Source of the DNA: Humulus lupulus
Taxonomy: Eukaryota > Streptophyta > Magnoliopsida > Rosales > Cannabaceae
Length of the DNA: 64,000 nucleotides
Assembly (NCBI RefSeq): GCF_963169125.1
Contig: NC_084796.1
Location: 88,458,888-88,522,887, forward strand
Reading direction: 5' to 3'
The notes beneath the pieces were generated by a model. The model ran no database searches and was not told the origin of the DNA. It worked only from the letters and a program-made list of their open reading frames with translations. Positions 21,321 through 33,844 of the stretch are shown here, one piece after another; within the stretch, counting starts at the first letter, position 1, and every line of letters starts with the position of its first letter. Position numbers and translations under genes: made by a program.

Positions 21321-22260
21321 TTATTGATAGTACTTGCACAGGTGTTCTCCATTCCAATAGCGAGGAATGAGATCTCCATTTAAGCGAGCAAGTTTATAGG
21401 TGCCTGGATAGAGGAATTCTTCAATCTGGTACGGTCTTTCCCAATTAGGTCCGAGTACTCCAGCAGCCTGGTCGCGGGTGTTTAGGAAAACTCTTCGAAG
21501 AACTAGATCTTCGACATTGAATTTCCTTTCATGCACTTTAGAATTGAAATACCGGGTGACTTTTTGCTGGTAAGCAGCTACTCGGAGTTGGGCTTGCTCA
21601 TGCTTCTCATCGATTAAGTCCAGGGATTCCATCAATAGTTGGCTATTCGAGCCTTGATCGTACGTTATTCTGCGATGCGAAGGCGGATCTAACTCAACAG
21701 GCAACATAGCCTCATACCCATAAGCCAAGGAAAATGGGGTATGGCCTGTTGCTGTTCGGTGGGAAGTTCTGTATGACCAAAGGACTTCAGGCAATTGTTC
21801 TGGCCATGCCCCCTTAGCTTCTTCAAGTCTTTTCTTCAGAGTATCCTTTAGCGTTTTATTGACTGCTTCGACTTGTCCATTTTCTTGGGGATGAGCGACT
21901 GAATAAAAGCTCTTGATAATTCCATGTCGTTCGCAAAAATCCGTGAACAGATCACTATCAAACTGCGTGCCGTTGTCTGAGACAATTTTCCTTGGCTATC
22001 CATAGCGGCATATGATGTTTTTGACCACAAAATCCAGCACTTTCTTGGTCGTTATGGTTGCAAGTGGCTCAGCTTCGACCCATTTAGTGAAGTAATTGAC
22101 AACAACCACAACATACTTGACGTTGCCCTTTCCTGTGGGTAGAGATTCAATCAAGTCTATACCCAGACTACGAACGGCCACGAACTTTGCATCTGTTTTA
22201 GCTCATTAGGGGCTGCTCATGGGATTTTGGAGAACCTCTGGCACTTGTCGCACCTCTGCA
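21321..22260 (-). pseudogene. Integrase, element C
   Basis: The Ty3-type integrase is in the gag-pol frame. The zinc-binding part begins upstream (HEGFCGDHARGRSL near 22360) and ends RCDKCQR near 22250. The catalytic core has Asp in LGIDLIESLP (~22160), Asp in SDNGTQFDSD (~21980) and Glu in NGQVEAVNK (~21880). The C-terminal part has YRTSHRTATGHTPF and NWERPYQIEEF and ends in CKYYQ at a TAA (21321-21323). A TAG after CRYG (~21998) and a local frame change near 22190-22270 break it. No chromodomain follows, as expected for the Tat lineage. Confidence 0.85.
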
Positions 22261-22276
22261 CAAATTCCATCGAGTC

Positions 22277-24509
22277 TTAATTCATTATTGGCCAAAAGTA
22301 CCCTTGCCTCAGGATCTTTTTTGATAAGCTTCTCCCCCTAGCATGGTCCCCACAAAAGCCTTCGTGTACCTCTTTCATCAATTCTTTGGCCTTCTCTTTC
22401 GAAATACATCTGAGGAGTGGCATCGAGTATCCCCTTCGGTACAAGATTCCATCGACCAGGATATACCTAGCGGCCTGCCGCTGAAGGGTCCTGGCTTTGT
22501 TTCTGTCAGTTGGTAACACGCCTTGTGTCATATACTCTATATATGGTGCCGTCCATGTATCCGCCACCTGGATCACCAAAGTAATCTCCTCTATTTGGAT
22601 GCTTGGCATAGACAGCCATTCAACTGGCACTATGTTCAGAGTATTATCATCCTTCGCACTTGCTAATTTGGCCAAAGCATCAACGTTTGAATTCTGGTCG
22701 CGAGGTACTTGCTGAAGGGTGTACTTGTCAAACTGCGCTAATAGATCCTTTGTTTTGTTTAAGTAAGCAACCATCTTTAAGCCACGGGCCTGGTACTCTC
22801 CCCTGACCTGATTTACCACCAGCTGAGAGTCACTGTAGATGTCAAGTGCCTTTATGTTCATGTCCCTGGCCAATCGTAACCCGGCGAGCAATGCTTCATA
22901 CTCAGCCTCGTTGTTAGAAGCAGTGAAGTCAAACCTGATTGCGCAGTGAAATCGATGCTCCTCAGGCGTTATCAGAATCACACCTGCTTCTGCGTGATGT
23001 TCATTAGAGGAGCTGTCTGTAAATAACTTCCATGAGGGAGCTCAGTTTTGAGGCTCAGGCTCTTCAGGTGTTTCTGAATGCTCGTTATCTGGAAGCCCAG
23101 TGAACTCTGCGATGAAGTCAGCTAAGGCTTGCCCCTTTTATTGCTGCTCGTGGCAAGTAAGAGATATCGAACTACCCAAGTTCGACCGCCCATTTCAATA
23201 ATCTTGATGTGGCTTCTGGCTTTTGTAGAACTTGCCGTAGAGGCTGGTCGATTTGAACCGTGATTGGGTGAGCTTGAAAGTAGGGCCGCAACTTCCTAGA
23301 GGCTAAAATTAGGCAATAGGCTAATTTTTTAATAGGCGGGTATCGCAGCTCCGCTCCAATTAGCCTCTTGCTTACATAATAAACATCCTTCTGCATGCCT
23401 TCTTCTTCTTTTACTAAGACAGCGCTAGCAGCATATTCTGTGATCGCCAAGTAGATGAACAAAGTTTCCTTATCGACTGGCTTCGATAGAATTGGTGGTT
23501 GCGCCATGTGAGTCTTCAAGGCTTGAAATGCCTGCTTGCACTCCTCCATCCATTTTAATTTCTTGTTGCCTCTGAGTAGATTAAAAAATGGGACACACTT
23601 GTCCATTGATTTGGAAATGAATCTACTTAGAGTAACAATCCTCCCGGTTAAACTTTGAACATCTTTGATCTTTGTTGGCGATTTCATATCGACCAGGGCC
23701 TTGATCTTCTTGGGATTAGCCTCGATTCCTTGTGAGTTCACTATGAATCCCAAGAAATTCCCTGATCCTACTCCGAAGGAGCATTTGAGGGGATTCAATT
23801 TCATCTGATATTTGTTCAAGACGTTGAAGCATTCTTGCAAGTCCCCTATATTCCCTTCTGCCTTCTTTGACTTAACCAGAATGTCGTCAACATAAACCTC
23901 CATGTTTGTGCTGATCAGCCCCCTAAACATGTGGTTGACCAGTCACTGGTAAGTCGCACCAACGTTTTCCAAACCGAAGGGCATTACTTTGTAACAGTAA
24001 AGCCCTGTGTCAGTCCGAAAGCTAGTGTGATCCTCATCAGGAGGATGCATACTATTCCGATTATACTCGGAGTATGCATCCATGAATGAGAGAATCTCGT
24101 GCCCTGCAGTGGCATCGACTAGTTGGTCGATCTTGGGGAGTGGGAAACAATCCTTAGGACAGGCTTTATTAAGGTCTGTGAAATCCACTCATGATCGCCA
24201 TTTGCCATTCGGCTTCGGAACTAGCACGGGATTAGAGACCCACGATGGATAAAACGCTACCCTGATGAATCCATTTTCCTTAAGCTTCTCGACTTCTTCT
24301 TTCAAGGCCTTTGATCTATCTTTGTCGAGCAGCCTCCTTTTTTGTTGTATCGGTGGAAAATTTTTGTCTATATTAAGGACATGGCTAATGACTGTAGGGT
24401 CTTTTCCAACCATGTCTTTATGCGACCAGGCAAAGACCTCCTGATTTTCCTTCAAAAATTCCACCAGTGCTCGTTTTGTTGTTGTCTCTAAGTTTTTACC
24501 GACTTTCAC
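22277..24509 (-). pseudogene. Reverse transcriptase and RNase H, element C
   Basis: RT starts near 24500 and shows FAWSHKDMVG, NPVLVPKPNGKW, DFTDLNKACPKDCFPL and MEVYVDDILVKS, with catalytic YVDD at about 23894-23883. The thumb/connection region reaches ~23172 (LRPYFQAHP). RNase H follows at 22981-22500 with NNEAEYEALLAGL and YSDSQLVVNQV, then the linker into integrase. In-frame TGAs lie at ~24187 and ~23937. RNase H is in another frame, so there is a frameshift near 23100. RT copies the RNA and RNase H removes it; both would act in the cytoplasmic particle. Inactive as it stands. Confidence 0.87.
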
Positions 24510-24677
24510 AACCCTGGTCGGATTTTCTTCATCGAGTTGGGCCTCTTCAAGGTCCTCGATGGGTCCTATCTCTTCGTCAAAATCCCCAAAGTGAGGATCT
24601 AAATCTCTATCCTCACTTTGGGCAACGCCCTATTTGGTGACATTATCACCTGATTGGGTTTGTACATCAACTGCCAT

Positions 24678-25139
24678 TTACAACTCTTTTCCAGGAACTT
24701 CCCTCGATATACCTTTCTTCGCCTTAGTTATCGAGGTGTTGTAGCACTTCCTCGCTTCCCGCTGATTTCCCAACACGCATCCTACCCCTGTGTCTGTTGG
24801 GAATTTCATGGCAAGGTGCCATATTGAAGTGACGGCTCGCAAGTCGACCAGAATTGGCCTCTTAATTACAACATTATATGCCAAAGGACAATCAACTACT
24901 ATGAAAGTAGTGAGTAATGTTCTGTTAACAGGTGCAGTACCTGCTGTAACTGGAAGCCTAATCGACCTAGTTGGGGCGAGCCCTTCGCTGGAAAAACCAT
25001 AGATGGATTGGTTGCATGGCTCCAGGTCCTTGACGGACAGCTTCATTCTCTCCAGTGAAGACTTGTATAGGATGTTGACCAAGCTTCCTGTGTCAACCAA
25101 CACCCTCTTCACCATCATGTTGGTGATTTGCACGTCCAC
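24678..25139 (-). pseudogene. Aspartic protease region, element C
   Basis: The sequence reads VQITNMMVKRVLVDTGSLVNILY, with the catalytic DTGS at about 25094-25083, then YGFSSEGLAPTRSIRLPV and FIVVDCPLAYNVVIKRP, where the family pattern is YN(A/V)I(L/I)GRP. A stop at ~24678 and another near 24630 lie between this and RT, in the same frame as gag and RT. The protease would process the single gag-pol product. The catalytic motif itself is intact here, unlike in elements B and I. Confidence 0.82.
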
Positions 25140-27549
25140 AACCAGCAGATCGGAGTGCGGGAATCATACGTGCTGGGCATCGTCTTCAGAGAAGGTTATT
25201 AATTCCTCCTCTGTTCGAGCCTTCTTTGGTGCTCGATCCTCCACACTCATCATCTCGATGTCCTGGTCATGGCGTAGGGTTTGAGCGTATCGTTCCCTTG
25301 CTTTTCCACTATCCCCTGCAAGGTGTGGGCCACTGCAGATGGTGAGTAAAGTGCCTACCATAGGAGCTGGCTGTAAAGGTGGAGAACGCTGGCGTGCAGG
25401 TGCCTGCTCGTTGCCACCTTGAGCCTCTCGCTGAGACCCTCCTTCAGCTTGCATATATCTCCTTAGATGTTCCTGCCTAATTAGGAACTCAATTTCATCT
25501 TTCAATTGGTTGCATTCATTAGCGTTGTGCCTGTAGTCATTGTGAAAATGACAGAATTTCATCATATCTCTCTTAGAGATATCTTTCCTTATAGGCGTGG
25601 GTCGCTTATAAGGCACGTTAGAGCTGGTCGCCTGGTAGACTTCCGCTCGACTTTCGACAAGGGCCGTGTAGTTGGTGAATCTTGGCTCATATCGATTGCC
25701 TTTGGGGCATTTATTCTTAGAAGCTGAGGGCTCATTGCTCGCCCGGTTTCCACCATTCCTACCATTTCCGTTCCCATTGCCATTGGGCTTCTCCGACCCA
25801 TTAGCGGCCTTGGCAGGTTCTTCCTTTGGCTCCTTGTCCTTCGTTGGCGATTTTCCCTCATTGGCAATCGCGTCCTCAAGCTTGATATATCGATCAGCTC
25901 GATCCAAAAACTCCTAGGTACTTCTTACCCCATTCTTTCTTAGGCTACTCCAGAGGGGGGAGTGGCGCCTAACCCCAGCAGTTAGGGCCATCATCTTGCC
26001 TTCGTCACCCATGGTCTTGGCTCTAGTCGTTACTTGCATAAAGCTCTGGACATACTCCTTCAAGGGCTCTCCCTCCTTCTGGCGTATCTCGACCAGCTGG
26101 TTGGCCTCTGTGGGGTGTACGCGACTTGCATAGAATTTTCCGTAAAATTCCTTCACGAACATCTCTCAGGATACTGTACTAGTAGGAGGGAACTTAAAGA
26201 ACCACTCCTGAGTGGTGTCAGATAGTGTCGCGGGGAAGATCCTGCAGCGGGCATCTTCTGGTACTTTCTATATATCCATTTGTATCTCAAATTTGTTGAT
26301 GTGAGATACTGGGTCTCCGTACCCATCAAAGTTTGGCAGTGTTGGCAACTTGAATTTACTGGGGGTTTCAGCCACAGCAATCCTTTGCCCGAACGGAGTG
26401 CTCCTCCTCCGATCGTATTCTATGTGGGACGTTCGACCCCCGACCAGTTGTTGTACTGCCTGGTTCAGAGCATCAATCTGAGCCTGAACCGCTTCTGGGA
26501 TCGCTGGGGTGACCGGTGCCGGGGGAGCGTACTCATCGTGCCTCTCACGATGGTCATTGAGTACGTCCCTTAAATCATCATCCCTGCGTCTCTGCTCGCT
26601 AACTCCTAGCCGATCAAAGACGTTATGATGCCTGGGTTGCCCCCCAGCGTTATGGCTAGCAAGCCTATTTTCTCTAGGTGGGGGGCTTCTGCCTCCACCT
26701 CTTTCCTCATTCCTCTGACCAGCATTCCCTTTGCCAGAGTCGGCTTCATTATAATCGTAGCCATCTCTAAACTGGGGCCGACTACGGCGTGACCGGCTAT
26801 TCACGCTATTTCCTCCTTGGGCTGGAATTTCTCGAGCGTCAGGGGGAGGCTTGCGCTGGTCGTTGGGTCCCCGTGCATTATTATGCCGTGGGGGGGCCCT
26901 GACTACAAAGCCTGACTCATTGTTCCTTCTGTTGGCAGAAGGATGTTGTCCCCTGCTCGGTGGATTTGGCTCTTCGTCCTCCGGGTGTCTAGGGCTGCGA
27001 GGCGGTTGCCCGACCCTATTCTGCCTCTGGCACAGGGGATTGCCTCGACTAGCTTGATATGGAGGCTGCTGCTTAGGATCCCAAATTTGGACATCATCCT
27101 GAGCCACAGGCAGTTGCTTTGGCCTCTGAGGGCTTGCCGGCTGGAGTGGAGGATTGGGATTGGGAGCTCGCTGTGGTGGCGTGCTCGGTGGCAGATCCGG
27201 CTGAGAGGCTGGCGTAGCCTGTCCTCTATCTAATTGAATGGCTGCTTCGAGAGTGGCCATGGCATCCCTTTGCCGACGATCCATGTCTGCCTGCCGCTCA
27301 CTCAGCTTCTGGTGCTGACATTCAATTTCTCTCTACTGCAGCGCCATTGTCTTCACTGCGTTCTCCTGATTGGCCCTCAGATTGGACAACTCATCCTACA
27401 ACACCCCCAGTGTTGCCCTCAATGTTTCCGTATCCAACTCCTCCTCTTCAAACTCTAAATGTGGTTCATACTCTGCCACATTTGGAGGAGGAGGTTGAGA
27501 TGATACAGTAACAACAGCCGGTCTAGCTTTCTTAGATGTCTTTGCCATT
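25140..27549 (-). pseudogene. gag, element C
   Basis: It starts at MAKTSKKARP (ATG 27549) just inside the primer-binding region. An acidic stretch (EFEEEELDTE) and a Gln/Arg/Glu-rich helix come first, then a long Pro/Arg/Asn-rich disordered region (~27200-26500). The retrotransposon gag domain lies at 26300-25960 (ARCRIFPATLSDTTQEWFFKF, KEYVQSFMQVTTRAKTM). A KFCHFHNDYRHNANEC block at ~25560 may bind nucleic acid. Stops occur at about 27412, 27334, 26268, 26165, 25911 and 25164, nearly all TAG or TGA. Gag, protease and RT share one frame, so C originally made one long gag-pol polyprotein. Confidence 0.85.
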
Positions 27550-27577
27550 AGATTCTCCTACAACTTCTTGATCAATC

Positions 27578-27597
27578 TCTCAATGAAAGCACCAGAA
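27578..27597 (-). other. Primer-binding region, element C
   Basis: Directly inside the 5' LTR the minus strand reads TTCTGGTGCTTTCATTGAGA, nearly the same as in element A. The tRNA is not assigned. Confidence 0.6.
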
Positions 27598-28217
27598 TGT
27601 TGACCCTTGATTTGGCCAACGACATGGAGTCAAGAATACGACAAGAAATGTGATAATAATAAAAAATGTAATCTAATGGTAAAGAATAGACACAAACGAT
27701 TTATAGTGGTTCGGCCCAATGAATGGTAATGACCTACGTCCACTTAGAGCTATTATTAATATTGAATCCCAATGCCGTGATCAAAGAACTAGGGTTCTTG
27801 AGTTTCACAAGCCTTAGGGGAAATACAACTATTTGGAGGATAATCGCACTGTATGCTTTTTCTCTCAGTATTCAGGAAAAAGATAAAAAAGCCAAAAAGT
27901 CACTTCCTTGAGCTATTTCATGCATATTTATAGGCTCAAGGGGGGTTACATGGGTCAAAGGACCTTAACTTTCCTTAATATTCGTGTATCAAGGTAATAA
28001 AGAGGAAATAATCAACGTAATTATTATAAGATTACAATCTTTAAATGAAATAAACTGAATCATACGACCAGACTGGTCGTATCTAATTGTGAAGTATGGT
28101 GAAGCAATGTGTAGCTGGTCGATCATCGAACAACACCTCCTTATTTTGACTCCGCCATGCGTCAACCACGTGTGAGAAATCCTTGTCACGTCATCAACAG
28201 TCATTTTTGGGTAAACA
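27598..28217 (-). repeat. 5' LTR of element C
   Basis: 620 bp, pairing with 16434-17054 at about 95% identity by eye. It keeps the TATA region inside the 8-bp inverted repeat (27906-27913 and 27934-27941). Confidence 0.93.
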
Positions 28218-28631
28218 CCAGTCAACAAAGCTTTTGTAAGGCTTTGAATAAGCTTTCCAATGCCCCTAAGAACACATAAATCAGATAAATGAGTGGGGAG
28301 ATATGGTCAAAATACCGAAACTATCTCAGATTTTTCCAACAATTTAAGTTTGAATTCTCCTTTATTTTCTCCAATCAATTCAAATAAATATATTCTATTG
28401 TTTTTCTCTTGATTGAAGATAACATTTCAAATAAATTTTGAAATATTTCTCAAATATCCATGCAACAAATGACAACCTGAAAAATACAAAAATCACACAT
28501 AAATAGAACTAAAAAATATAAAATAAAAATAATAATAAAACTAAAAAGTATTAAAAATCTATCATATCAGCAGCCTAGGAGAAGGAAGTTGCGGCGGCTG
28601 GCCGGGCTCCTGAGAGTGGTAGCGGAAGTTC

Positions 28632-28651
28632 CTTCGGACGAGGGTCCGAAG
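28632..28651 (+). terminator. Stem-loop in the 3' part of F
   Basis: CTTCGGAC-GAGG-GTCCGAAG is a perfect 8-bp stem with a 4-base loop, followed by TGATTTTG and T-rich sequence. It resembles the first stem-loop of C in form and relative place, about 80 bp from the purine motif at 28729-28746. It may be the relic 3' end of an antisense gene. Its role is not shown. Confidence 0.4.
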
Positions 28652-28728
28652 TGATTTTGTTTTTCTTTCCTTTGTTTTCATTAATTAGGCTTACGTGCCT
28701 TTTTTTATTAGGGGTATAAACAATCTAA

Positions 28729-28746
28729 TGCTCTAGCCCCCAAGCA
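28729..28746 (-). other. Internal polypurine-like motif, element F
   Basis: The minus strand reads GTGCTTGGGGGCTAGAGC, similar to the internal motifs of B and C. Weaker than those two because the flanking coding regions are gone. Confidence 0.35.
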
Positions 28747-28929
28747 CCATTGTAAATACTTTTAACTTTCATGGAGCTTGCACTACTTTTCTTGCCGTCA
28801 TTACTTCTTTACTAACATGTTAATATTTAGTAATTATGCAATTTGGTATTACTAATATGGCTGAGTTTTAACGTAACTCAATGTAGCATAACACCATGAG
28901 AGTTTGAAACCTCAACCTATCCACAATTT

Positions 28930-29456
28930 GTGGGCCTTAAGTCTTAGAGACTTAGGTCTTGTGCTTTAGTCTTGGTGGCTCGAGTCTTTATCAAATTCTC
29001 TTAGTATTTAGACAAGTTTTGGCACTTAGTGTTGTTTCCACAGGAATAACTTTTAGTGCGAGGTCAAGTGAGAGCACTTAAGGCAGTCCTATGCCCTTGA
29101 GCCCCAACAACTCGGGCCTTAGGCAATCCATTATACTTAGAGCTTGAAGATCTTTCTCTTAGCTTTTAGGCACTTTGGGCGTTTAGTGTTGTTCCCCAGG
29201 CTCGTAGTCCTTGGGAGTAACTTTAATGTCGTGTCAAGTGGAACACTTAATGGTCCTACACTCTCGACTCCCAACAACTCAGGCCTTAGGAGGTCTATTA
29301 CATTATAGGGTTTTAAGGTTTTTATCTTATTACCGAAACTTTGGGCATTTAGGGTTGCTTCGTAGGCTCGTTGTCCTCATGAGTAACTTTAATGTCATTC
29401 TGTATCCTCGAGTCCCAATGACTCAGGCTCTAGGAGATCAAATGCACTAAGATAAT
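28930..29456. repeat. Degenerate tandem repeat, 145-180 bp unit (left part)
   Basis: GGGCCTTAAG, GGGCCTTAGG, AGGCCTTAGG and AGGCTCTAGG mark unit starts at 28932, 29114, 29281 and 29425. Each unit also contains TTAGTGTTG-like and AGTAACTTTA-like words, and units end in CCCAACAACTC-like words. The array is cut by the insertion of E in the fourth unit. No gene. Confidence 0.65.
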
Positions 29457-29529
29457 TGTTGGGAAACTTATACAGGATCTTTATTTATTTTCATGTAGAT
29501 CTAATATTAAACAAATTAATATGAGATAA

Positions 29530-31805
29530 TGTAACACTCTGGATAGCCAAGACCGTTACACTGTGTACTTATATAAGTGCAGGACTTGCTAATCAAGTCA
29601 TTAATTTGAAAACATGCTTCTAAACATGTGAGATCTATGGTTAAAAGGGTTTTGGTCTCAAAAGACTCATTTCATATATTTAAACTGTGGTAAACATGGG
29701 ATCCCATACAAAACAAAGTTAAGATAAGTTTACAGACTCCCAAAAGTACATAAATAACTGCTAGCCATACTAAGGCAAAACAAACGGTCTTTAGGTTCCG
29801 CGTTCTTGCCTAAACCTCAACCGTGGCGGCCGAGCACCTGGCTATGTACATTCCGCTCGCTGAGCTCTCCAGTCAAGGCTGATCTAACTTGCCCTTGCCT
29901 TTACCTGCACCACGTAGCACCCGTGAGCCAAGGCCCAGCAAGAAAACATCACAGGTAACTCAAACAATAACAACAGACAAATAGCTCAGTAAGCATGTAT
30001 ACTTATCAGAAAATCCACAACAGATAATCAGCATATACAATCCAATCCATGATACATTCTATTACACATAACATTCATATCACATAATATTCAGGGCCGA
30101 CGACTTAGGCCGCACCCTCTGTTTAACCCACTGACTCTGGCCCGCTTAAACCAAGCTCAGTGCATAATAAGCTGTCCTCGGATACCAGTGTCCAAGTCGC
30201 GCCCTGTGCGCTAGTGAAACCCTTGGCACCCTTAGGCCGTTGGTTCACTAAATGGCTTGCATGGCATAATACCATCTTTTCAAGCTTCTACAATAGGGAG
30301 CCCTTAGTCCCGTCACATATATTCAACCGGGTGCAGTTTTCTTACCTTTAGTCTGTACGATTATCGAATTACGAGCAACGCCCCTCAAGCACGACCCGTT
30401 CCCGAGCCTAAGCTTTTATCACCTAGCCACAACCAAAGCATAGGGTTTCATAAATAATCAAATATAGGTTTCCAGTTACAAAACTAACTCCCGGGACTCC
30501 TAATTCCACCAAGCACGGTGGTGAAACCAAACCCGAGCACCCAAGACCACTCTCCCATGCAAAAAACCCTCAAAATCCCAAGTGTGCAACCAAGGGCTGC
30601 GGCCCCCAAAGCCTAGCCGCAGCCCTTCCTCAAAACAGAGCCTATTCCCTCACTGAACCACACACGCGCCGCGACCCTTGCCTTGGGCGCCGCGGCGCGC
30701 CCCCTTGGTCGAGCCCCCTTGGCTTCCTTGCATGCTAGAGCCGCAGCGCTCTAGAACAGAGCCGCGGCCCTCCTCTTCGAACCCAGATTTTGCACCATTT
30801 CAAAGCTCAAAACCTCACCTTAAACCATCCCAAAACTCCCCAACTCTTAACCAATTAATTCCCAACCTCTTTAGCATGATCTAAACAGCATAATTCCCAA
30901 GAAAACACTGCCTAACACACTCCAATCTCTTCCTTTCAATTTCTGAAACCCAAGTGCTAAAACACACACAAACCAGCCATCAAACTCAATTTAAAGCCTC
31001 TAAACCAGGGGTTGAAACTCACCTTTGCTGTAGAATCACTTCACCAAGCTGTGACCAAGCTAAGCTCCCATGTTTCCCCTCTTAATTCAGCCTTAGAACA
31101 TCACAACTAAACTTGTTTCAGCACTTAACTAAAACCCAGCTAAAACTCATAATTCAACCACAGAAAACAGAGTTAGATGCTTACCTTAATCCCTGTTCTA
31201 GTGCTTGATAACTCCCTGAGCTAGACCTTCAAATTCTCACCACCAAACTCAGAAATCCCAGCTAGTTTCCCTTGGTTTCCTCTGTGTTTCCTTGAGCGTG
31301 AGAGAGAGAAAGAGTCTAAGTGTTTAGTCAGTTTATTTTTCTTCTAAAGGATTCCTTAAGTCCAACTTATCTATTAAGTTAATCCCGAGGCTCGGGGTGC
31401 CGGAACCGTCCCCGAGGCCAAAATGGTAAAATCCCCCATTATTCCCACCTAGACATCCTAACCTCAAATATATTCCATATATTTATTTTCATGTCCCGAT
31501 AACCCAAATCACTATCCGCCATCTAAAAATATCCCCGACTTCTCCAAAGTCATAACTTAAATCTCATTGTGACTTTTCCCGCTATCTGACCCTAGAATCG
31601 TCTTGAGTCATGCTCAACGAACCTGCCCACATAATAATGTGGTTCTCACATATATCACATATCATATTACCACATAATACAATCAATTATCATATAAACA
31701 ATATTAAACATATAATTACTCATTAAATCACAATTATTCCAGCAATGCCCTCCTGGCATACTAATCAAGGCCCTTAAGCCTTATTAGCGAGTTTGGGTCG
31801 TTACA
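29530..31805 (-). repeat. Solo LTR of the TGTAACG family, copy 2
   Basis: 2276 bp from TGTAACACTC to GGGTCGTTACA, with duplication GATAA at 29525-29529 and 31806-31810. It is the reverse-orientation relative of copy 1: TTGCTAATCAAGTCATT and CCACGTAGCACCCGTGAGCC are shared with the other copies. The GC-rich block is at 30590-30780, with CCGCGG/GCCGCG words. It is inserted in E. Confidence 0.92.
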
Positions 31806-32717
31806 GATAACCTAGAACATGTTTCTAAAATTGAATTCAAAGAGAAACGACGATAAGAATACTTACAATATACGCAGTGGAATGAATGAGTCATTCCTTC
31901 AGTTTCTCTAACCCTTGTATCCTTTCTGTCGCAGAGTATTATCAAGAAACTGAACCGATCTTCAATTTTCTTCACAGTCTTCCAAAGTATCCTTAGAATC
32001 ACCTAGACTAGAGTGGGAAATTCTCAACACATGAGATAGATACAGAGAGAATAAGAGAAAATAACTAAGAGGCTTAGAAAAGGACTTGTGTTCAAAGAGA
32101 ATCTAAAAACTATAAGAAAATCTTACTTATGAACTTATGTACTTGCCAGAACTTATGTTTTGACTTCTCTCTAGGCACTCCTTTTATAGACTCAATTAGG
32201 CCATTTAATTTAATTAAAAAATCAATAAAATAATGGCCAATTTGAAGCCCTAGGTCGAAATTATCATGGGCATTAGGCCTGTGAAATTTCTCATTTGATT
32301 ATAAGCCCATTGGACTTAAAATCAAGGTCTGTATTATTTTCTATTGATTTAATTAATTAAATAATTATTTAAATCCTTTATCAAATAAATAATTTGAACC
32401 TTGATTTAAACTTATTTATTAATTTAGATACCAATTTATCTTAATTAATAAATCTGTCCTAATTTATCTTTTCTTCTCAAAATTACATAACTCTGTGAAA
32501 CTATCCAAAATTGACCTGGCCAACTTTGATAATTAAATCAATTAATTGAGACTATCCAGATGATTTTATCCAAGGTAAAATGGGGACCATGGGCCTATGA
32601 AATCAAGCTCCAATAAGTTATCATAAATCTAACAAATAAATTTACTAACTTATTAGCAAAAACTGAGCGTGTAAAATATACTCAAAATAAGCGTGATACT
32701 TAGGTTCTTTCTCTTCC

Positions 32718-33844
32718 ATGGCGAGGAGGAAAAAAATTGGGCCGAAGCTTGCAAAACTAGTCATTGCATCGGAGCTCCCTTCATCCAATGGAGAAGATAA
32801 TGAGCAACAACGATCTGTGATAGAAGACATTGAAGGCTGAGGGATTAAAGAAGAACAAGAGCATGATGCTAGGGATTCGGGTGATGATTCGAAGGAGGGT
32901 TGCGAGTTAGGCAAGGACCATGATAAAATGACTTGGGCTGCAGAGGTTGAGGAGCAATCTTTCCAGGAATCAGCCAAGGAAACCTGGGCAAAATTTCGGG
33001 AAACACTTCCGTCACATGGATGTACAAAGCTTCATTATTCGGAACCTTTTCAGAAGGATGGTCAGATAATTGCGAAATTGGATATGGAGGAGATTGAAGT
33101 GGAAGCTTCATTCTAGAAATCAGCTTTGATATGTGTGGTGATTGGTGCTAATCCACCTCTGGCATTTTTTGAAGGGTTTATCAAACAGATTTGGGGTAAG
33201 CTCGGCATTGTGAGTGTTGCCCGAATGAATGCTGGTTTTACTATGGTGAAATTTAGAGATGAAGAAATGCGTGATCTGGTTTTGGAGTCAGGTGTGGTGC
33301 ATTTTGATAAGAAACCAGTTGTTCTCCGTCCATGGACTACTGATATTGAATCCTTGAAGTCCATTAAATCAGTGCCTGTGTGGATCCGGTTACCTGATCT
33401 AGGATTGCAATACTGGGGAGTGAATTGTTTAAGTGCTCTGGTTAGCACAATAGGTAAGCCTATAATGATTGACAAAATAACCAAGGATCGGTCAATGATA
33501 AAATTTGCTTAGTTGAGATGGAGATAGCTGATACTCTTCCGAAATTCATTAGTTATTTCAATGAGAGGGGTCAAATTATGGAACAACTTATAGAATATGA
33601 ATGGTTGCCAACAAAGTGTACTAATTGTAAGAAATTGGGACACTCAGTAACATCGTGTAAGTATGTCTTTGAAGCTGTTTGGAGGCAGAAAGAATTGAAG
33701 CATAAGGAAGAGAAACATGGCAGTCCGAATGCAGGAAAAACTGAGGCAGAGAAACCTGAACACCCGAATGAAGAGAAACCTGAGGCTGAGAAACCTGTAA
33801 GTCTGATTGCTCCTGGTTCAGTTCATCAGATAAATTCTACTTAA
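32718..33844 (+). pseudogene. LINE ORF1 (DUF4283-like, CCHC zinc knuckle)
   Basis: ATG at 32718 (MARRKKIGPK), 62 bp from the LINE start. An acidic N-terminus is followed by the ORF1 domain of plant L1 elements (LICVVIGANPPLAFFEGFI, WGKLGIVSVARMNAGFTMV, VPVWIRLPDLGLQYW; DUF4283 by family knowledge). A CCHC knuckle CTNCKKLGHSVTSC lies at about 33619-33660 and a Lys/Glu/Pro-rich tail follows. Breaks are a TGA near 32838, a TAG near 33114 and a frameshift near 33510. The product would coat LINE RNA. Confidence 0.85.

Larger units (their letters stand above)
16434..28217 (-). mobile_element. Complete Tat element C, 11.8 kb
   Basis: The left (3') LTR is 16434-17054 and the right (5') LTR is 27598-28217. 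Both start TGTTGACCC and end GGGTAAACA on the plus strand, with about 33 differences counted by eye over 620 bp. Flanking 5-mers CCGGT (16429-16433) and CCAGT (28218-28222) are a duplication with one transition. Inside, on the minus strand, are primer-binding site, gag-pol in one frame (27549-21321) and polypurine tract (17070-17055). On the plus strand an intron-containing gene (17904-20632) converges on pol. The element sits in the last bases of the 3' LTR of B, so it is younger than B. Confidence 0.93.
6342..28227 (+). mobile_element. Tat element B, 5'-truncated, interrupted by element C
   Basis: Plus strand order: end of gag (6342), protease, reverse transcriptase, RNase H, integrase (to ~10508), a 3' region with an antisense gene (13762 to 11785), polypurine tract (15695-15708) and 3' LTR (15709-16433). 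Element C then interrupts, and the last five LTR bases (CAACA) lie at 28223-28227. The 5' LTR and the first part of gag are missing; the left end abuts the minisatellite. All coding parts are broken by stops and frameshifts, and two poly-G runs lie in pol. It cannot be autonomous. Confidence 0.85.

Noticed and set aside
26851..27458. Long plus-strand frames opposite gag of C
   Set aside because: They come from the Pro/Arg-rich composition of gag. No shared motif exists with A, B or F and there is no promoter-like sequence.
28228..28722. 3' LTR of F ending at ATAAACA (28722) with a polypurine tract beside it
   Set aside because: No matching LTR start could be found on the left. The purine motif also agrees with the internal motifs of B and C, so an LTR call is not supported.
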